Source: Blastococcus xanthinilyticus
GTDB taxonomy: Bacteria; Actinomycetota; Actinomycetes; Mycobacteriales; Geodermatophilaceae
Reading direction: 5' to 3'
NCBI RefSeq assembly: GCF_008124835.1
Contig: NZ_VNHW01000003.1
Coordinates: forward strand, 248,001-312,000
DNA length: 64,000 nucleotides
The position numbers and the translations under genes are program-made. Below the pieces are notes generated by a model. The model had not been told where the DNA came from. It searched no databases and worked only from the letters and a program-made list of their open reading frames with translations. Position 1 is the first letter of the stretch. Each line of letters starts with the position of its first letter. This document shows, one piece after another, positions 56,116 to 64,000 of the stretch.

Positions 56116-57237
56116 GTGCGGTGGGATGCGCAGCGACTGGACCTCGACGAGCCGGGGGCGCTGCCCGGCATGCCCAGCATCCGGGGCCTGCTGCGCAGCG
56201 TGCAGGTGCCCGAGTTCCCCGGGCTGACCTTCCACGAGGTGCGCGCCAAGAGCGCGCTGAACCGGGTGCCGGGGGAGTCGGCGATGCCGTTCCCGTGGAC
56301 CATCAACCCCTACCGGGGCTGCAGCCATTCATGTGTCTACTGCTTTGCCCGCCGGACGCACGAGTACCTCGAGTTCGACAGCGGCCGCGACTTCGACCGC
56401 CAGGTCGTGGTCAAGACCAACCTGGTGGAGGTCCTGGAGCGCGAGCTGGCCCGGCCGTCGTGGCAGCGGGAGCACGTGGCCCTCGGCACCAACACCGACC
56501 CCTACCAGCGGGCCGAGGGCCGGTACCGGCTGATGCCCGGCGTGATCGGCGCCCTCGCCCGGTCCGGCACCCCGTTCTCGGTCCTCACCAAGGGCACGCT
56601 GCTGCGACGGGACGTCCCGCTGCTGGCGGCCGCCGCGCGGGACGTCCCGGTGGGGCTGGGCGTCTCCATCGCCATCTGGGACGACGACCTCCACGCCGGC
56701 CTGGAGCCGGGGGTGCCCACACCGCGGGCGCGGCTGGACCTCGTGCGGGCGCTCGCCGACGCCGGGCTGCCCTGCGGGGTGTTCCTCGCCCCGGTGCTCC
56801 CCGGGCTCACCGACTCGGTGGAGCACCTCGACGCGGCCCTCGCCGCGATCGCCGCCGCGGGCGCCACGGGGGTGACGGTGATCCCGCTGCACCTGCGCCC
56901 GGGGGCCCGGGAGTGGTTCACCGCCTGGCTCGGCACGGCCCACCCCGAGCTGGTCCCGCGCTACGAGCGGCTCTACGCCCGGCGGGCCTACGTACCGCCG
57001 GAGTACCGGGCCTGGCTGGCCCGGCGGGTCGCCCCGCTGCTGGCGCGGCACGGCCTGGACCGGCGCTCCGGTGGAGCGGCCCGCCGGGTGGGAGAGGGCA
57101 CCGCCGGCGTGCCCGACGACGAGGAGGTCGGCTTCCCGGCCGGCAGCCTGCCCGCCGACGGCATCCCGGTGCCCGCCGGACGCGCACCCGCCGGGCCGGC
57201 GCCGACCCCGGCGGGAGAGCAGCTGTCGCTGCTGTGA
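56116..57237 (+). CDS. SOS-controlled radical SAM protein (Rv2578c family)
   Basis: 373-residue radical SAM enzyme. The cluster motif is CSHSCVYC with Cys69, Cys73 and Cys76; upstream PFPWTINPYRG and downstream VVVKTNLVEVLERELARPSW, ALGTNTDPYQRAEGRY match Rv2578c-type proteins, which resemble spore photoproduct lyase. The reaction is unknown. GTG 56116 (MRWDAQRL) is chosen because homologues start this way and the LexA box immediately precedes it; GTG 56080 would place the operator inside the gene. The Gly/Pro-rich tail is not conserved. Confidence 0.9.
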   Translation: MRWDAQRLDLDEPGALPGMPSIRGLLRSVQVPEFPGLTFHEVRAKSALNRVPGESAMPFPWTINPYRGCSHSCVYCFARRTHEYLEFDSGRDFDRQVVVKTNLVEVLERELARPSWQREHVALGTNTDPYQRAEGRYRLMPGVIGALARSGTPFSVLTKGTLLRRDVPLLAAAARDVPVGLGVSIAIWDDDLHAGLEPGVPTPRARLDLVRALADAGLPCGVFLAPVLPGLTDSVEHLDAALAAIAAAGATGVTVIPLHLRPGAREWFTAWLGTAHPELVPRYERLYARRAYVPPEYRAWLARRVAPLLARHGLDRRSGGAARRVGEGTAGVPDDEEVGFPAGSLPADGIPVPAGRAPAGPAPTPAGEQLSLL

Positions 57238-57244
57238 GCCGCGC

Positions 57245-58090
57245 TCAGCCGGCCAGCCGCGCGCTGCGGGCCACGGCGCGGGTCGCCCGGACGACGCCGC
57301 GGCGCCCCACCGGCGGCGCGCCCGCGGCCAGCGCCAGCCGGCGGTAGGAGTCGTAGGACAGCGAGCGGTAGGCGGCGGCGAGCTCCTCCACGGCCTCGCG
57401 ACGGGACGGGGCCGCGGTCGCCCGCAGGTGCCCCACCGTGGTGCGGACGTGCTTGGTGAACGTCGCCTGCAGCGCCTGGTTGGACAGCCGGCCGCCGATC
57501 CGGGAGTCGATGCCGGGCCCTCGGCGCAGGGCGGGCAGCACCCAGGGGCTCGCGGCCAGGGCCGGGTACCTGGCGCGGGTCGCCTCCCAGGCGTGCCAGG
57601 CGCTCACCGCGCCGGCGACGGCCCACTCGCCGTCCTCGGTGGTCACCAGCAGCCGCCGCGTGGTCGCCCGGACCTGGTCGCGGCGCAGCGACCGGAAGGT
57701 GCCCACCGGTGCCGGCCAGCCGAGCGCCAGGGCGCACCAGGCCACCGACCGCAGGTGCTCCGGGTCCTCGCCGCGGAGCTGCGTGAGCGGCCGGAGATCG
57801 AGCAGCGGTGGGTCCGGCTCGGGGGTGGCCGGCAGCGGCAGGGCCAGCCCGCCGTACCGGGCGACCTTGCTGTACAGCGCCACCGTCGCCGGCCGCCACC
57901 CGCGGGCGGCGGCCACGTCGCCGAGCCCTCCGGCGGCCAGTGCATCGGGCCCCAGGCCGAGCTCGAGGGCGGCATCGACCAGCCGGCCCCACTGCACCTC
58001 GTACCCGGGCGGCGGCAGCAGGCGCGCCCAGGCGCGAGCCGGGGGCAGGGACGGCATCTCCGGCAGCGGCTGCTGCCACGCGCGCGGCAT
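57245..58090 (-). CDS. Actinobacterial hypothetical protein (281 residues)
   Basis: I do not recognise the family with confidence. The protein is soluble, Arg/Ala-rich, without signal or membrane helices. The C-terminal half (RSLRRDQVRATTRRLLV, then AWHAWEATRARYPALA, RLSNQALQATFTKHVRTTVG) has the feel of a divergent tyrosine-recombinase catalytic domain, but no complete Arg-His-Arg-Tyr set can be assigned. ATG 58090 has TAGTGT 6 nt upstream. It converges on the radical SAM gene (7-bp gap). Confidence 0.65.
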   Translation of the reverse strand: MPRAWQQPLPEMPSLPPARAWARLLPPPGYEVQWGRLVDAALELGLGPDALAAGGLGDVAAARGWRPATVALYSKVARYGGLALPLPATPEPDPPLLDLRPLTQLRGEDPEHLRSVAWCALALGWPAPVGTFRSLRRDQVRATTRRLLVTTEDGEWAVAGAVSAWHAWEATRARYPALAASPWVLPALRRGPGIDSRIGGRLSNQALQATFTKHVRTTVGHLRATAAPSRREAVEELAAAYRSLSYDSYRRLALAAGAPPVGRRGVVRATRAVARSARLAG

Positions 58091-58096
58091 GACGCG

Positions 58097-58102
58097 ACAC
58101 TA
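58097..58102 (-). promoter_or_regulatory. Candidate -10 element of hypothetical gene
   Basis: TAGTGT on the minus strand, 6 nt before ATG 58090; leaderless pattern, in a locally AT-rich stretch. Confidence 0.45.
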
Positions 58103-58234
58103 CCGTTATCCCCAACAACAGGACGACTTTTCGTCGTGGTCACCTGCCGTTGACAAGAGGGGCCGCCCTCCGGGCGGCCAGACACCAGCAGGGCCGGTGC
58201 ACACCCGGACGCGGGCGTTCCCGATCATGGGGCG

Positions 58235-59413
58235 GTGCGGACCGTGGGCGTCGAGGAAGAGCTGCTGGTGGTCGGGGCCGACGGTGTGCCGGTGCCGGGA
58301 GGTCCGGCTGCCCTGGCGACCGCAGCACGGCGCGGCGAGGCCGAGGACGTGGACCAGCACGACCGAGCCGATCGCGGGGAGGACGCCGGCGTCCCCGACG
58401 ACGCCCGGCTCGTGCCGGAGCTGAAGGCGCAGCAGCTGGAGCTGGGGACGCCGGTCTGCAGCACGCTCGGCGAGGTGCACGACCAGCTGCGGCACTGGCG
58501 CGACCGCGCCGACGCGGCGGCCGTCAGCCGGGGCCTGCGGGTGGCCGCCCTGGGCACCTCACCGGTCGCCGTCGACCCGGTGCCGACGCCGGGGGAGCGG
58601 TACGACCGGATGCTCGACGCGTTCGGCCGGACGGCGGAGGAGGCGCTCACCTGCGGCTGCCACGTGCACGTCTCCGTCGGCGACGACGAGGAGGGCGTGG
58701 CCGTGCTCGACCGCATCCGCGTGTGGCTGCCGGTGCTCACCGCGCTGAGCGCGAACTCGCCCTTCTGGCAGGGCGCCGACACCGCCTACGCCAGCTACCG
58801 GTCGCAGGTCTGGCGCCGCTGGCCCTCGGCCGGTCCCACCGGCACCTTCGGCGATGCCGCCGGCTACCACCGCCTCGTGCGCGCGGCGCTGGCGACCGGG
58901 ACGGTGCTGGACGAGGGGCAGCTCTACTTCGACGCGCGGCTGTCGGCCACCTGGCCCACCGTCGAGGTGCGCACGGCCGACGTCCTGCTGCGGGTGGAGG
59001 ACGCGGTCACGCTCGCCGGCCTGGTCCGGGCGCTCGTCGAGACCGCCGCGCGGGAAGCCGGGGCCGGGACCGCGCCACCGGACGTCCCCTCGGAGGTCCT
59101 CGGCCTCGCCGCCTGGCGGGCGAGCCGCTCCGGGCTCGGCGGCGACCTGGTCCACCCGCGCACCGGCCGGCCGGCGCCCGCGGCCGACGTCCTGGCCGAT
59201 CTCCTGGGGCACGTCGGCCCCGCCCTGGCGGATGCCGGTGACCAGGCGAGGGTCACCGACGGGGTGCACGCGCTGCTCGCCCGCGGCACGGGCGCGGAGC
59301 TGCAGCGGCGGGTGCACCGGGAGACCGGCGACCTCCGCGCGGTCGTCCGGGCCGCCGTCGCGGTCACCGCAGGTACCGACGCCGCCGAGCCGGACGCCGG
59401 GGGAAGCCGCTAG
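58235..59413 (+). CDS. YbdK-type carboxylate-amine ligase (GCS2 family)
   Basis: 392 residues of the GCS2 ATP-grasp-like/glutamine-synthetase-fold ligases: TVGVEEELLVV at the N-terminus, LKAQQLELGTPVCSTLGEV, CGCHVHVSV, and ARLSATWPTVEVRTAD. Relatives (E. coli YbdK, mycobacterial EgtA group) form gamma-glutamyl or similar bonds; no direct evidence gives the substrate here. The start is GTG 58235. The stop TAG doubles as the first half of the plsC -10 hexamer (TAGATT). Confidence 0.87.
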   Translation: MRTVGVEEELLVVGADGVPVPGGPAALATAARRGEAEDVDQHDRADRGEDAGVPDDARLVPELKAQQLELGTPVCSTLGEVHDQLRHWRDRADAAAVSRGLRVAALGTSPVAVDPVPTPGERYDRMLDAFGRTAEEALTCGCHVHVSVGDDEEGVAVLDRIRVWLPVLTALSANSPFWQGADTAYASYRSQVWRRWPSAGPTGTFGDAAGYHRLVRAALATGTVLDEGQLYFDARLSATWPTVEVRTADVLLRVEDAVTLAGLVRALVETAAREAGAGTAPPDVPSEVLGLAAWRASRSGLGGDLVHPRTGRPAPAADVLADLLGHVGPALADAGDQARVTDGVHALLARGTGAELQRRVHRETGDLRAVVRAAVAVTAGTDAAEPDAGGSR

Positions 59414-59416
59414 ATT
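59411..59416 (+). promoter_or_regulatory. Candidate -10 of plsC overlapping the upstream stop codon
   Basis: TAGATT, whose TAG ends the YbdK-type gene, lies 7 nt before ATG 59424; leaderless pattern. Confidence 0.45.
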
Positions 59417-59423
59417 CCCGCCC

Positions 59424-60299
59424 ATGTCCACCGGGAGCAGGTACACCGCGAGCTGGCGTGACGTCATCCGACCCGAGCTGTTCGGCGCTGCGCCCGATCC
59501 GCGCGACCGGCCCTACCGGCTGATCATCCGGCTGGCGCTCGTGGTCTTCCGGCTGTTCCGCTTCCGGTTCGAGGTCCGCGGCTCCGAGCACGTGCCGGCC
59601 ACCGGCGGGGCGATCATCTGCAGCAACCACGTCAGCTTCTTCGACTTCACCTTCCTCGGCCTCGGCGCGCTCCCGCAGCACCGGCTGGTGCGCTTCATGG
59701 CGAAGTCCGCCGTGTTCGACCACCGGCTGTCCGGGCCGTTCATGCGGGCCATGCGGCACATCCCGGTGGACCGCAAGGCCGGCTCGGCCGCGTTCGAGGC
59801 CGCCGTGCGCGCGCTCAAGGACGGGCAGGTCGTCGGCATCTTCCCCGAGGCGACCATCAGCACCAGCTTCACGGTGAAGGAGCTGAAGGCCGGTGCGGCC
59901 CGCATGGCCATCGACGCGGGTGTGCCGCTGGTCCCGGCCGCCGTGTGGGGCGGGCACCGGGTGGCCACGAAGGGGCACAAGGTCCAGCTGCGCCGCTCCG
60001 TGCCGGTGACCGTGCTCCTCGGCGAGCCGATCACCGCCCAGCCCGGCGAGCGGATCCCGGCCCTGCTGGACCGCATCCGCGTCGCCATGGAGGCGCTGCT
60101 CGACGAGGCGCAGCGCAGCTACCCCGACCAGCCGGCCGGTGACGCCGACCGCTGGTGGCTGCCCGCCCACCTCGGGGGCACCGCCCCCACCCCCGGGGAC
60201 GCCGCGGCGGCGGACAAGGTGCGGGCCGCCGGTCTCGCGACCCGGCGCCGTCGCCCCTCCCTGCGCCGCCGGATGACCGGCCTCCTGCGCCGCCACTGA
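59424..60299 (+). CDS. plsC: 1-acyl-sn-glycerol-3-phosphate acyltransferase
   Basis: 291-residue peripheral membrane acyltransferase of phospholipid synthesis. Motif I is NHVSFFDF with His69 and Asp74 (H-X4-D). Motif III is GIFPEATISTSF, where Ala replaces the usual Gly of PEGT. A hydrophobic stretch at ~32-46 (RLIIRLALVVFRLFRF) is the membrane contact. ATG 59424 is chosen; in-frame sequence upstream is a shadow of the YbdK-type gene. The C-terminal ~40 residues are charged and unrelated to the fold. Confidence 0.9.
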   Translation: MSTGSRYTASWRDVIRPELFGAAPDPRDRPYRLIIRLALVVFRLFRFRFEVRGSEHVPATGGAIICSNHVSFFDFTFLGLGALPQHRLVRFMAKSAVFDHRLSGPFMRAMRHIPVDRKAGSAAFEAAVRALKDGQVVGIFPEATISTSFTVKELKAGAARMAIDAGVPLVPAAVWGGHRVATKGHKVQLRRSVPVTVLLGEPITAQPGERIPALLDRIRVAMEALLDEAQRSYPDQPAGDADRWWLPAHLGGTAPTPGDAAAADKVRAAGLATRRRRPSLRRRMTGLLRRH

Positions 60300-60306
60300 C
60301 GCCCGG

Positions 60307-60833
60307 TCAGACCACCACCGCCGGCGCGATGAGCCGGAACGCCTCGAGCTCGACGTCGTACCAGCGGCACATCCGGCCGAGCGGCGTCATGCCCAGCCGC
60401 CGGCAGACCGCCACGGACCGTTCGTTGCCGGGGCGCACCACGGCGTAGACCTCGGGGAGGCCCAGGCCGAACGCCCGTTCGATCACCGCCCGCGCGGCCT
60501 CGGTGGCGTAGCCGTGCCCCACGAGTCGGGGTGCAGGTGCCAGCCGACCTCCACCTCGCCGACGCCGTTGGGCAGCGGCTTGAGCAGCACGGTTCCGGCC
60601 GGCACCCCGTCGGGGCGCTCGATCGCCCAGCACAGGTACCGCAGATCGCGCCGGTGGACCTCGGCCCAGCGGGCGACCAGCTCGACCGCCGGCAGGGTGG
60701 GTGCACCGCCGAGCCAGCGGGTCACCTCGTCGCGGCCGTAGAGGTCGGTGAGCCGGTCGAGGTCGGCCTGGTCGGTCCGCCAGGGCCGGAGCCCCAGCCG
60801 GTCGGTGCGCAGGTCCTCCTCGGGCGCCGACAT
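60307..60833 (-). pseudogene. GNAT (RimJ/RimL-type) acetyltransferase with a one-base frameshift
   Basis: N-terminal frame (from ATG 60833): LRTDRLGLRPWRTDQADLDRL up to VEVGWHLHPDSW. C-terminal frame: HGYATEAARAVIERAFGLGL, VVRPGNERSVAVCRRLGMTP. The join needs one more G in the run GGGG (CCCC at 60517-60520 on the plus strand): TGG GGG CAC GGC TAC. With it the protein is a normal ~175-residue GNAT. Real mutation or homopolymer miscall cannot be told apart here. Confidence 0.8.
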
Positions 60834-61023
60834 CGCTCCTGCCTACCGCCGGTGGAGACGTCCGGCCACCCGGGGGACCGGCGAGGGGCGCGGTCGTTGC
60901 AGCCGCTGCATCCACGGCGCCGGCGCCGCTCCGGGGCGCCCCGGCGAGCCGATCCCGGGTCGCGTGATCTGCTGTGCCCGCGTCCGCGGCCGGCGGCGCC
61001 CATCCGGAGGAGGACGGCCCCGC

Positions 61024-62538
61024 ATGAGTCTGCTCATCACCGACGTGACCGTCGGCGACCGCCCGGGTCGCGCGGTGCACGTGCTGGCGGGCCGGATCGC
61101 CTGGACCGGTGCGGCGGGCGACGCGCCGGCGGCCGACCGGGTGCTCCCGGGGGAGGGGGCGCTGCTGACGCCGGCGTTCGTCGACGCCCACGTGCACGCC
61201 ACCGCGACCGGGCTGGCGCTGACCGGTCTCGACCTCCACTCGAGCTCGAGCCTCGACGCCGCGCTCGGCGGGCTGCGGGCGCACGTGGCCGCTTCGGGTC
61301 CGGGGGTCGTCCTCGGCACCGGCTGGGACGAGACCGGCTGGCCCGAGCAGCGGGGGCTGACCCGCGCCGACGTCGACGCGGTGGCCGGCGACCGGCCGGT
61401 CTACCTGGCGCGGGTCGACGTGCACTCCGCGACGGTGTCCACCGCCATGCTCGAGCGCATCCCCGGCATCGCCGACCTGCCCGGCTTCTCCCCGGACGGC
61501 CGGCTCCGGCTCGACGCCCACCACGCGGCGCGGAAGGCGGCCTACGGCGCGGTCACCGGCGCCCAGCGGCGGGCGGCGCAGGAGGCCACCCGCGCCGCGG
61601 CGGCAGCGCTCGGCATCGGCACCGTGCACGAGATGGCCGGCCCGGAGGTCTCCTCCGCCGACGACCTGCGCGACCTGCTGGAGCTGGCGGCCGCGGTCCC
61701 CGGCCCGCGGGTGCTGGGCTACTGGGGCGAGCTGGCCGAGCGTGGCGGGCTGGACCTGGTCTCCGAGCTCGGCCTGGCCGGAGCCGGGGGAGACCTGTTC
61801 TGCGACGGCGCCATCGGGTCGCACACCGCCGCCCTGGGCGCCCCCTACCGCGACCGCCCCGACACCTCGGGCGCGCTCCGCTTCGACACCGGCGCCCTCG
61901 TGGACCACGTGCGCCGCTGCACCCTGGCCGGCGTCCAGGCGGGCTTCCACGTCATCGGGGACGCCGCCATCGACCAGGTGCTTGCCGCCGTGGGCGCCGT
62001 CGTGGAGGAGCTCGGCCTCGCCGCGGTGCGTCGCTGCCGGCACCGGCTGGAGCACCTCGAGATGCCCTCGGCCGCGGGGATCGACCGGATGCGCGACTGG
62101 CACATGGTCGCGAGCGTCCAGCCGGCCTTCGACGCCGCCTGGGGCGGGGACGCGGGGATGTACGCCGAGCGGCTCGGGGTGCCCCGCGCGCTGGCGACCA
62201 ACCCCCTGGCCGACCTGGCCGACGCCGGCGTGGCCCTGACCCTGGGCAGTGATGCGCCGGTGACGTCGTTGGACCCCTGGGGCGGGGTGCACGCGGCGGT
62301 CGACCACCGGACACCGGGCGCCGGGCTACGCCCCTTCGACGCCTTCGACGCGGCCACCCACGGCGGCTGGATCGCCGCCCGGGAGGAGCACCCCGCCGGC
62401 CCGCTCGCGCCCGGCGCGGCGGCGGACCTCGCCCTGTGGGCGAGCTCCGAGGGGCTGTCCCGGGTGCTGGCCGACCGGGCCCGTCCGGCGTGCCGGCTGC
62501 TGCTGGTCGACGGCGAGTCCGTGCACACCGCCGGCTGA
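61024..62538 (+). CDS. Amidohydrolase (YtcJ-like)
   Basis: 504-residue metal-dependent hydrolase of the amidohydrolase superfamily. Metal ligands His56 and His58 in VDAHVHATATG, Asp in FCDGAIGSHTAAL, His in FHVIGDAAID, HRLEHLEMPS, and the final Asp in TLGSDAPVTSLDPWGG. This set matches the YtcJ-like/'amidohydrolase family 3' group, often N-substituted formamide deformylases; the substrate is not predictable. ATG 61024 has GGAGGAGG upstream. The 190 bp before it hold no gene. Confidence 0.9.
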   Translation: MSLLITDVTVGDRPGRAVHVLAGRIAWTGAAGDAPAADRVLPGEGALLTPAFVDAHVHATATGLALTGLDLHSSSSLDAALGGLRAHVAASGPGVVLGTGWDETGWPEQRGLTRADVDAVAGDRPVYLARVDVHSATVSTAMLERIPGIADLPGFSPDGRLRLDAHHAARKAAYGAVTGAQRRAAQEATRAAAAALGIGTVHEMAGPEVSSADDLRDLLELAAAVPGPRVLGYWGELAERGGLDLVSELGLAGAGGDLFCDGAIGSHTAALGAPYRDRPDTSGALRFDTGALVDHVRRCTLAGVQAGFHVIGDAAIDQVLAAVGAVVEELGLAAVRRCRHRLEHLEMPSAAGIDRMRDWHMVASVQPAFDAAWGGDAGMYAERLGVPRALATNPLADLADAGVALTLGSDAPVTSLDPWGGVHAAVDHRTPGAGLRPFDAFDAATHGGWIAAREEHPAGPLAPGAAADLALWASSEGLSRVLADRARPACRLLLVDGESVHTAG

Positions 62539-63084
62539 CCGCCACCCCTGACCGCAGCCGCCCGGAACCATCGCGATCAGTAACGATCTGGTCACACTCT
62601 GCCCCGGGCTACTCCCCGGTGCCGGTCGAGTCCGGTGCGTTTCCTACAGTCGCTGCAGTTCCTGACCGGACGCACCGCACCGTGCGCCCTCCGGCAGGCG
62701 CGCCGGCTCCCCCCGGCCGCGCGGCACGGCCCCCGGCCGTCCGCGCTCCGGGTCGCGGGGGAGCGGCGGGCCCCGGGGAGCACGGCGGCGGTTCCCCCGG
62801 CGGAGCCCACGGAGACCCGCGCCATCAGACAACGGTCGTGCCGCTCGCAGCCAGCGACCGGCCGGTCGGCCCGAAGCCGCGTCGCCTCCGTGCGGTCCCC
62901 GCCGGCCCGTGCCGGGCAGGGCATCCGCAGCCCGGACGGGGCGGCGTCATCCGACGCCCCACCCCGCGCCGGGCCGGGATGGGATGCTGGGGTCGGGCCG
63001 CAGGAACGCTGCGGCCCGGACCCCGCCCGAGCGGTGCGGGGAGGATGCGCCCCGACCGGGGCCGCAGCACCGGGGAGGCGCTGG
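62539..63084. other. Long intergenic region before lnt
   Basis: 546 bp without a convincing gene on either strand; frames there have random Arg/Pro/Gly composition. The left part (62,575-62,600, ATCAGTAACGATCTGGTC) is relatively AT-rich and could be a promoter. A hairpin at 62994-63018 is the only strong structure. A long structured leader for lnt is possible. Confidence 0.6.
62994..63018 (+). repeat. Hairpin in the lnt upstream region
   Basis: CGGGCCGCAG (62994-63003) pairs perfectly with CTGCGGCCCG (63009-63018) over a 5-nt loop, 66 bp before the lnt start. Confidence 0.6.
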
Positions 63085-64000
63085 GTGCCCGCAGTCGACG
63101 GCGGGCCGGGAACGGGGACGCTGGAGCGGCCGGAGGGCCCCGGCTCGTCCCCGGGAACGGCCGGGACGCCGGTCGCCGACCGGCGGCGCAGCCTCCTGTG
63201 GCGGACGCTCCTGGCCGCGGCCGGCGGCCTGGCCATGGTGCTGGCCTTCCCCGGCTACGACCTGCCTGCGCTGGCCGTGCTCGGGCCGGCCGCGCTCGCC
63301 CTCGCCGTCCACGGGCAGCGGGTCCGCACCGGGCTGTGGCTGGGCCTGGTCACCGGGCTGGCGTTCTTCGTGCCGCTGCTGTCGTGGACCGGTGTGTACG
63401 TGGGCTCGTTCCCGTGGCTCGCGCTGGCGGTCAGCCAGGCGCTGTTCCTCGCGCTGCTGGGCGGCCTGACGGCCCCGGTCTCCCGGCTGCCGTACTGGCC
63501 GCTGTGGACGGCGGCGCTGTGGGTCGCCGACGAGGCGGTCCGCGGGCGGTTCCCGTTCGGCGGCTTCCCCTGGGGGCGGCTGGGCCTGTCCCAGACCGAC
63601 GGCCCGCTGCTGGCGTTCGCCGCCTACGGCGGGGTGCCGCTACTGAGCTTCGCCGTCGCCCTGACCGGCACGCTGCTGGCCGCCGCCGTCCTGGCGCTCG
63701 CGCGGGCCCGGCGGCGGGCCGGCGACCAGGCGGGGGAGGCGCGGAGGGCCCGCGGCCGGGTGCTGCGGGCCGGAGCCGCCGTCCTGACCGTCCCGCTGCT
63801 GGGCGCGCTGGCCTGGCTGCCCCTGCCGGGCGCCTCGCTGACCGACGGCGGCCCGACCGCCACGGTCGCGGTCATCCAGGGCGACGTCCCGCGGGCCGGG
63901 CTGGACTTCAACGCCCAGCGGCGGGCGGTCCTGGACAACCACGTGCAGCAGACCCTGCAGCTGGCCGAGGCCGTGGCGGCGGGGGAGGAGCCGCAGCCCG
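63085..64000 (+). CDS. lnt: Apolipoprotein N-acyltransferase (C-terminus cut by window edge)
   Basis: Third enzyme of lipoprotein maturation, N-acylating the lipidated Cys at the membrane. 305 codons are present. After a ~35-residue Pro/Gly-rich cytosolic tail come several transmembrane helices (LLAAAGGLAMVLAFPGYDLP, VRGRFPFGGFPWGRLGLSQ is the conserved inter-helix loop). The nitrilase-like domain then begins (TATVAVIQGDVPRAGLDFNA); its catalytic Glu lies near there but the Lys and Cys are beyond the window. GTG 63085 with CGGGGAGG 7 nt upstream is chosen. In mycobacteria this gene is often fused or linked to a dolichol-phosphate mannose synthase. Confidence 0.92.
   Translation, partial: MPAVDGGPGTGTLERPEGPGSSPGTAGTPVADRRRSLLWRTLLAAAGGLAMVLAFPGYDLPALAVLGPAALALAVHGQRVRTGLWLGLVTGLAFFVPLLSWTGVYVGSFPWLALAVSQALFLALLGGLTAPVSRLPYWPLWTAALWVADEAVRGRFPFGGFPWGRLGLSQTDGPLLAFAAYGGVPLLSFAVALTGTLLAAAVLALARARRRAGDQAGEARRARGRVLRAGAAVLTVPLLGALAWLPLPGASLTDGGPTATVAVIQGDVPRAGLDFNAQRRAVLDNHVQQTLQLAEAVAAGEEPQP

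Noticed and set aside
62690..62770. 6C-type small RNA
   Set aside because: C-runs and short palindromes occur, but the two-hairpin layout with C-rich loops could not be drawn convincingly.
62592..63236. 214-codon minus-strand frame before lnt
   Set aside because: Arg/Pro/Gly-rich random composition, no ribosome site, and it overlaps the start of lnt.

Overview
The window is very GC-rich DNA (line 12481-12540, counted by hand, is 47/60 G+C) with dense, short-spaced genes. Gene content is that of a mycothiol-making, Pup-proteasome actinobacterium: mshC, dop/pup/prcBA/pafA, pafBC, tatAC, arc/mpa, a resuscitation-promoting-factor-like protein and a LexA box of the actinobacterial CGAAC-N4-GTTCG type. 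Gene order agrees broadly with the Mycobacterium Rv2136c-Rv2089c neighbourhood. Sequence flavour suggests Frankia/Geodermatophilus-type Actinomycetes (for example Blastococcus or Geodermatophilus), but the genus is an inference.

Layout. 1-5.8 kb: a partial RecD-like helicase coupled to an aldo/keto reductase, uppP, a hydrolase/MarR pair, and a phosphomutase-like gene. 5.8-13.7 kb: the conserved DUF3090 / SCO1664-family / mshC / dGTPase block, split by a roughly 3.8 kb insertion. That insertion holds a low-GC 805-residue protein with a nucleoside-deoxyribosyltransferase/TIR-like N-terminus and a P-loop ATPase, plus a VOC protein and a maleylpyruvate-isomerase-fold protein. 13.7-19 kb: a SHOCT protein, a PAC2 protein and metH. 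19-24.3 kb: copper genes copC/copD, a secreted CHRD-like protein, a class F sortase, small membrane proteins and a MarR regulator. 24.3-27.2 kb: a decayed Tn3-family element with 29-bp inverted ends, a frameshifted resolvase, a TetR/SnoaL cargo pair and a tnpA that has lost most of its middle. 27.3-32 kb: HAD phosphatase, DinB-type protein, TetR-amidase pair, a broken GNAT gene and a RecB-type nuclease.

32.1-49 kb is the proteasome region: trmI, the Arc/Mpa ATPase, an Rpf-LysM protein, dop, a secreted coiled-coil protein, pup, an endonuclease VII-type HNH protein, prcB, prcA, a small hypothetical, pafA, a DUF3866 protein, the WYL regulators pafB/pafC, tatA, tatC and a lipid-kinase-like gene. 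49-64 kb: helY helicase, a DUF4333 protein, a 5'-3' exonuclease, an M24 peptidase overlapped by an Lrp regulator, a RibD/DHFR-like protein, an SOS-boxed radical SAM protein, an unknown protein, a YbdK-type ligase, plsC, a second frameshifted GNAT gene, an amidohydrolase, and the start of lnt.

How the genes fit together. Pup is deamidated by Dop and ligated to targets by PafA. Mpa unfolds pupylated proteins and feeds them to the PrcBA core. PafBC is a DNA-damage regulator encoded beside it, and a LexA box elsewhere in the window shows that the SOS branch is also present. MshC makes mycothiol, and two DinB/MDMPI-fold proteins may use it. Many genes have no Shine-Dalgarno but carry a TANNNT hexamer 6-8 nt before the start codon, a leaderless architecture. 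No tRNA, rRNA or CRISPR array was seen.
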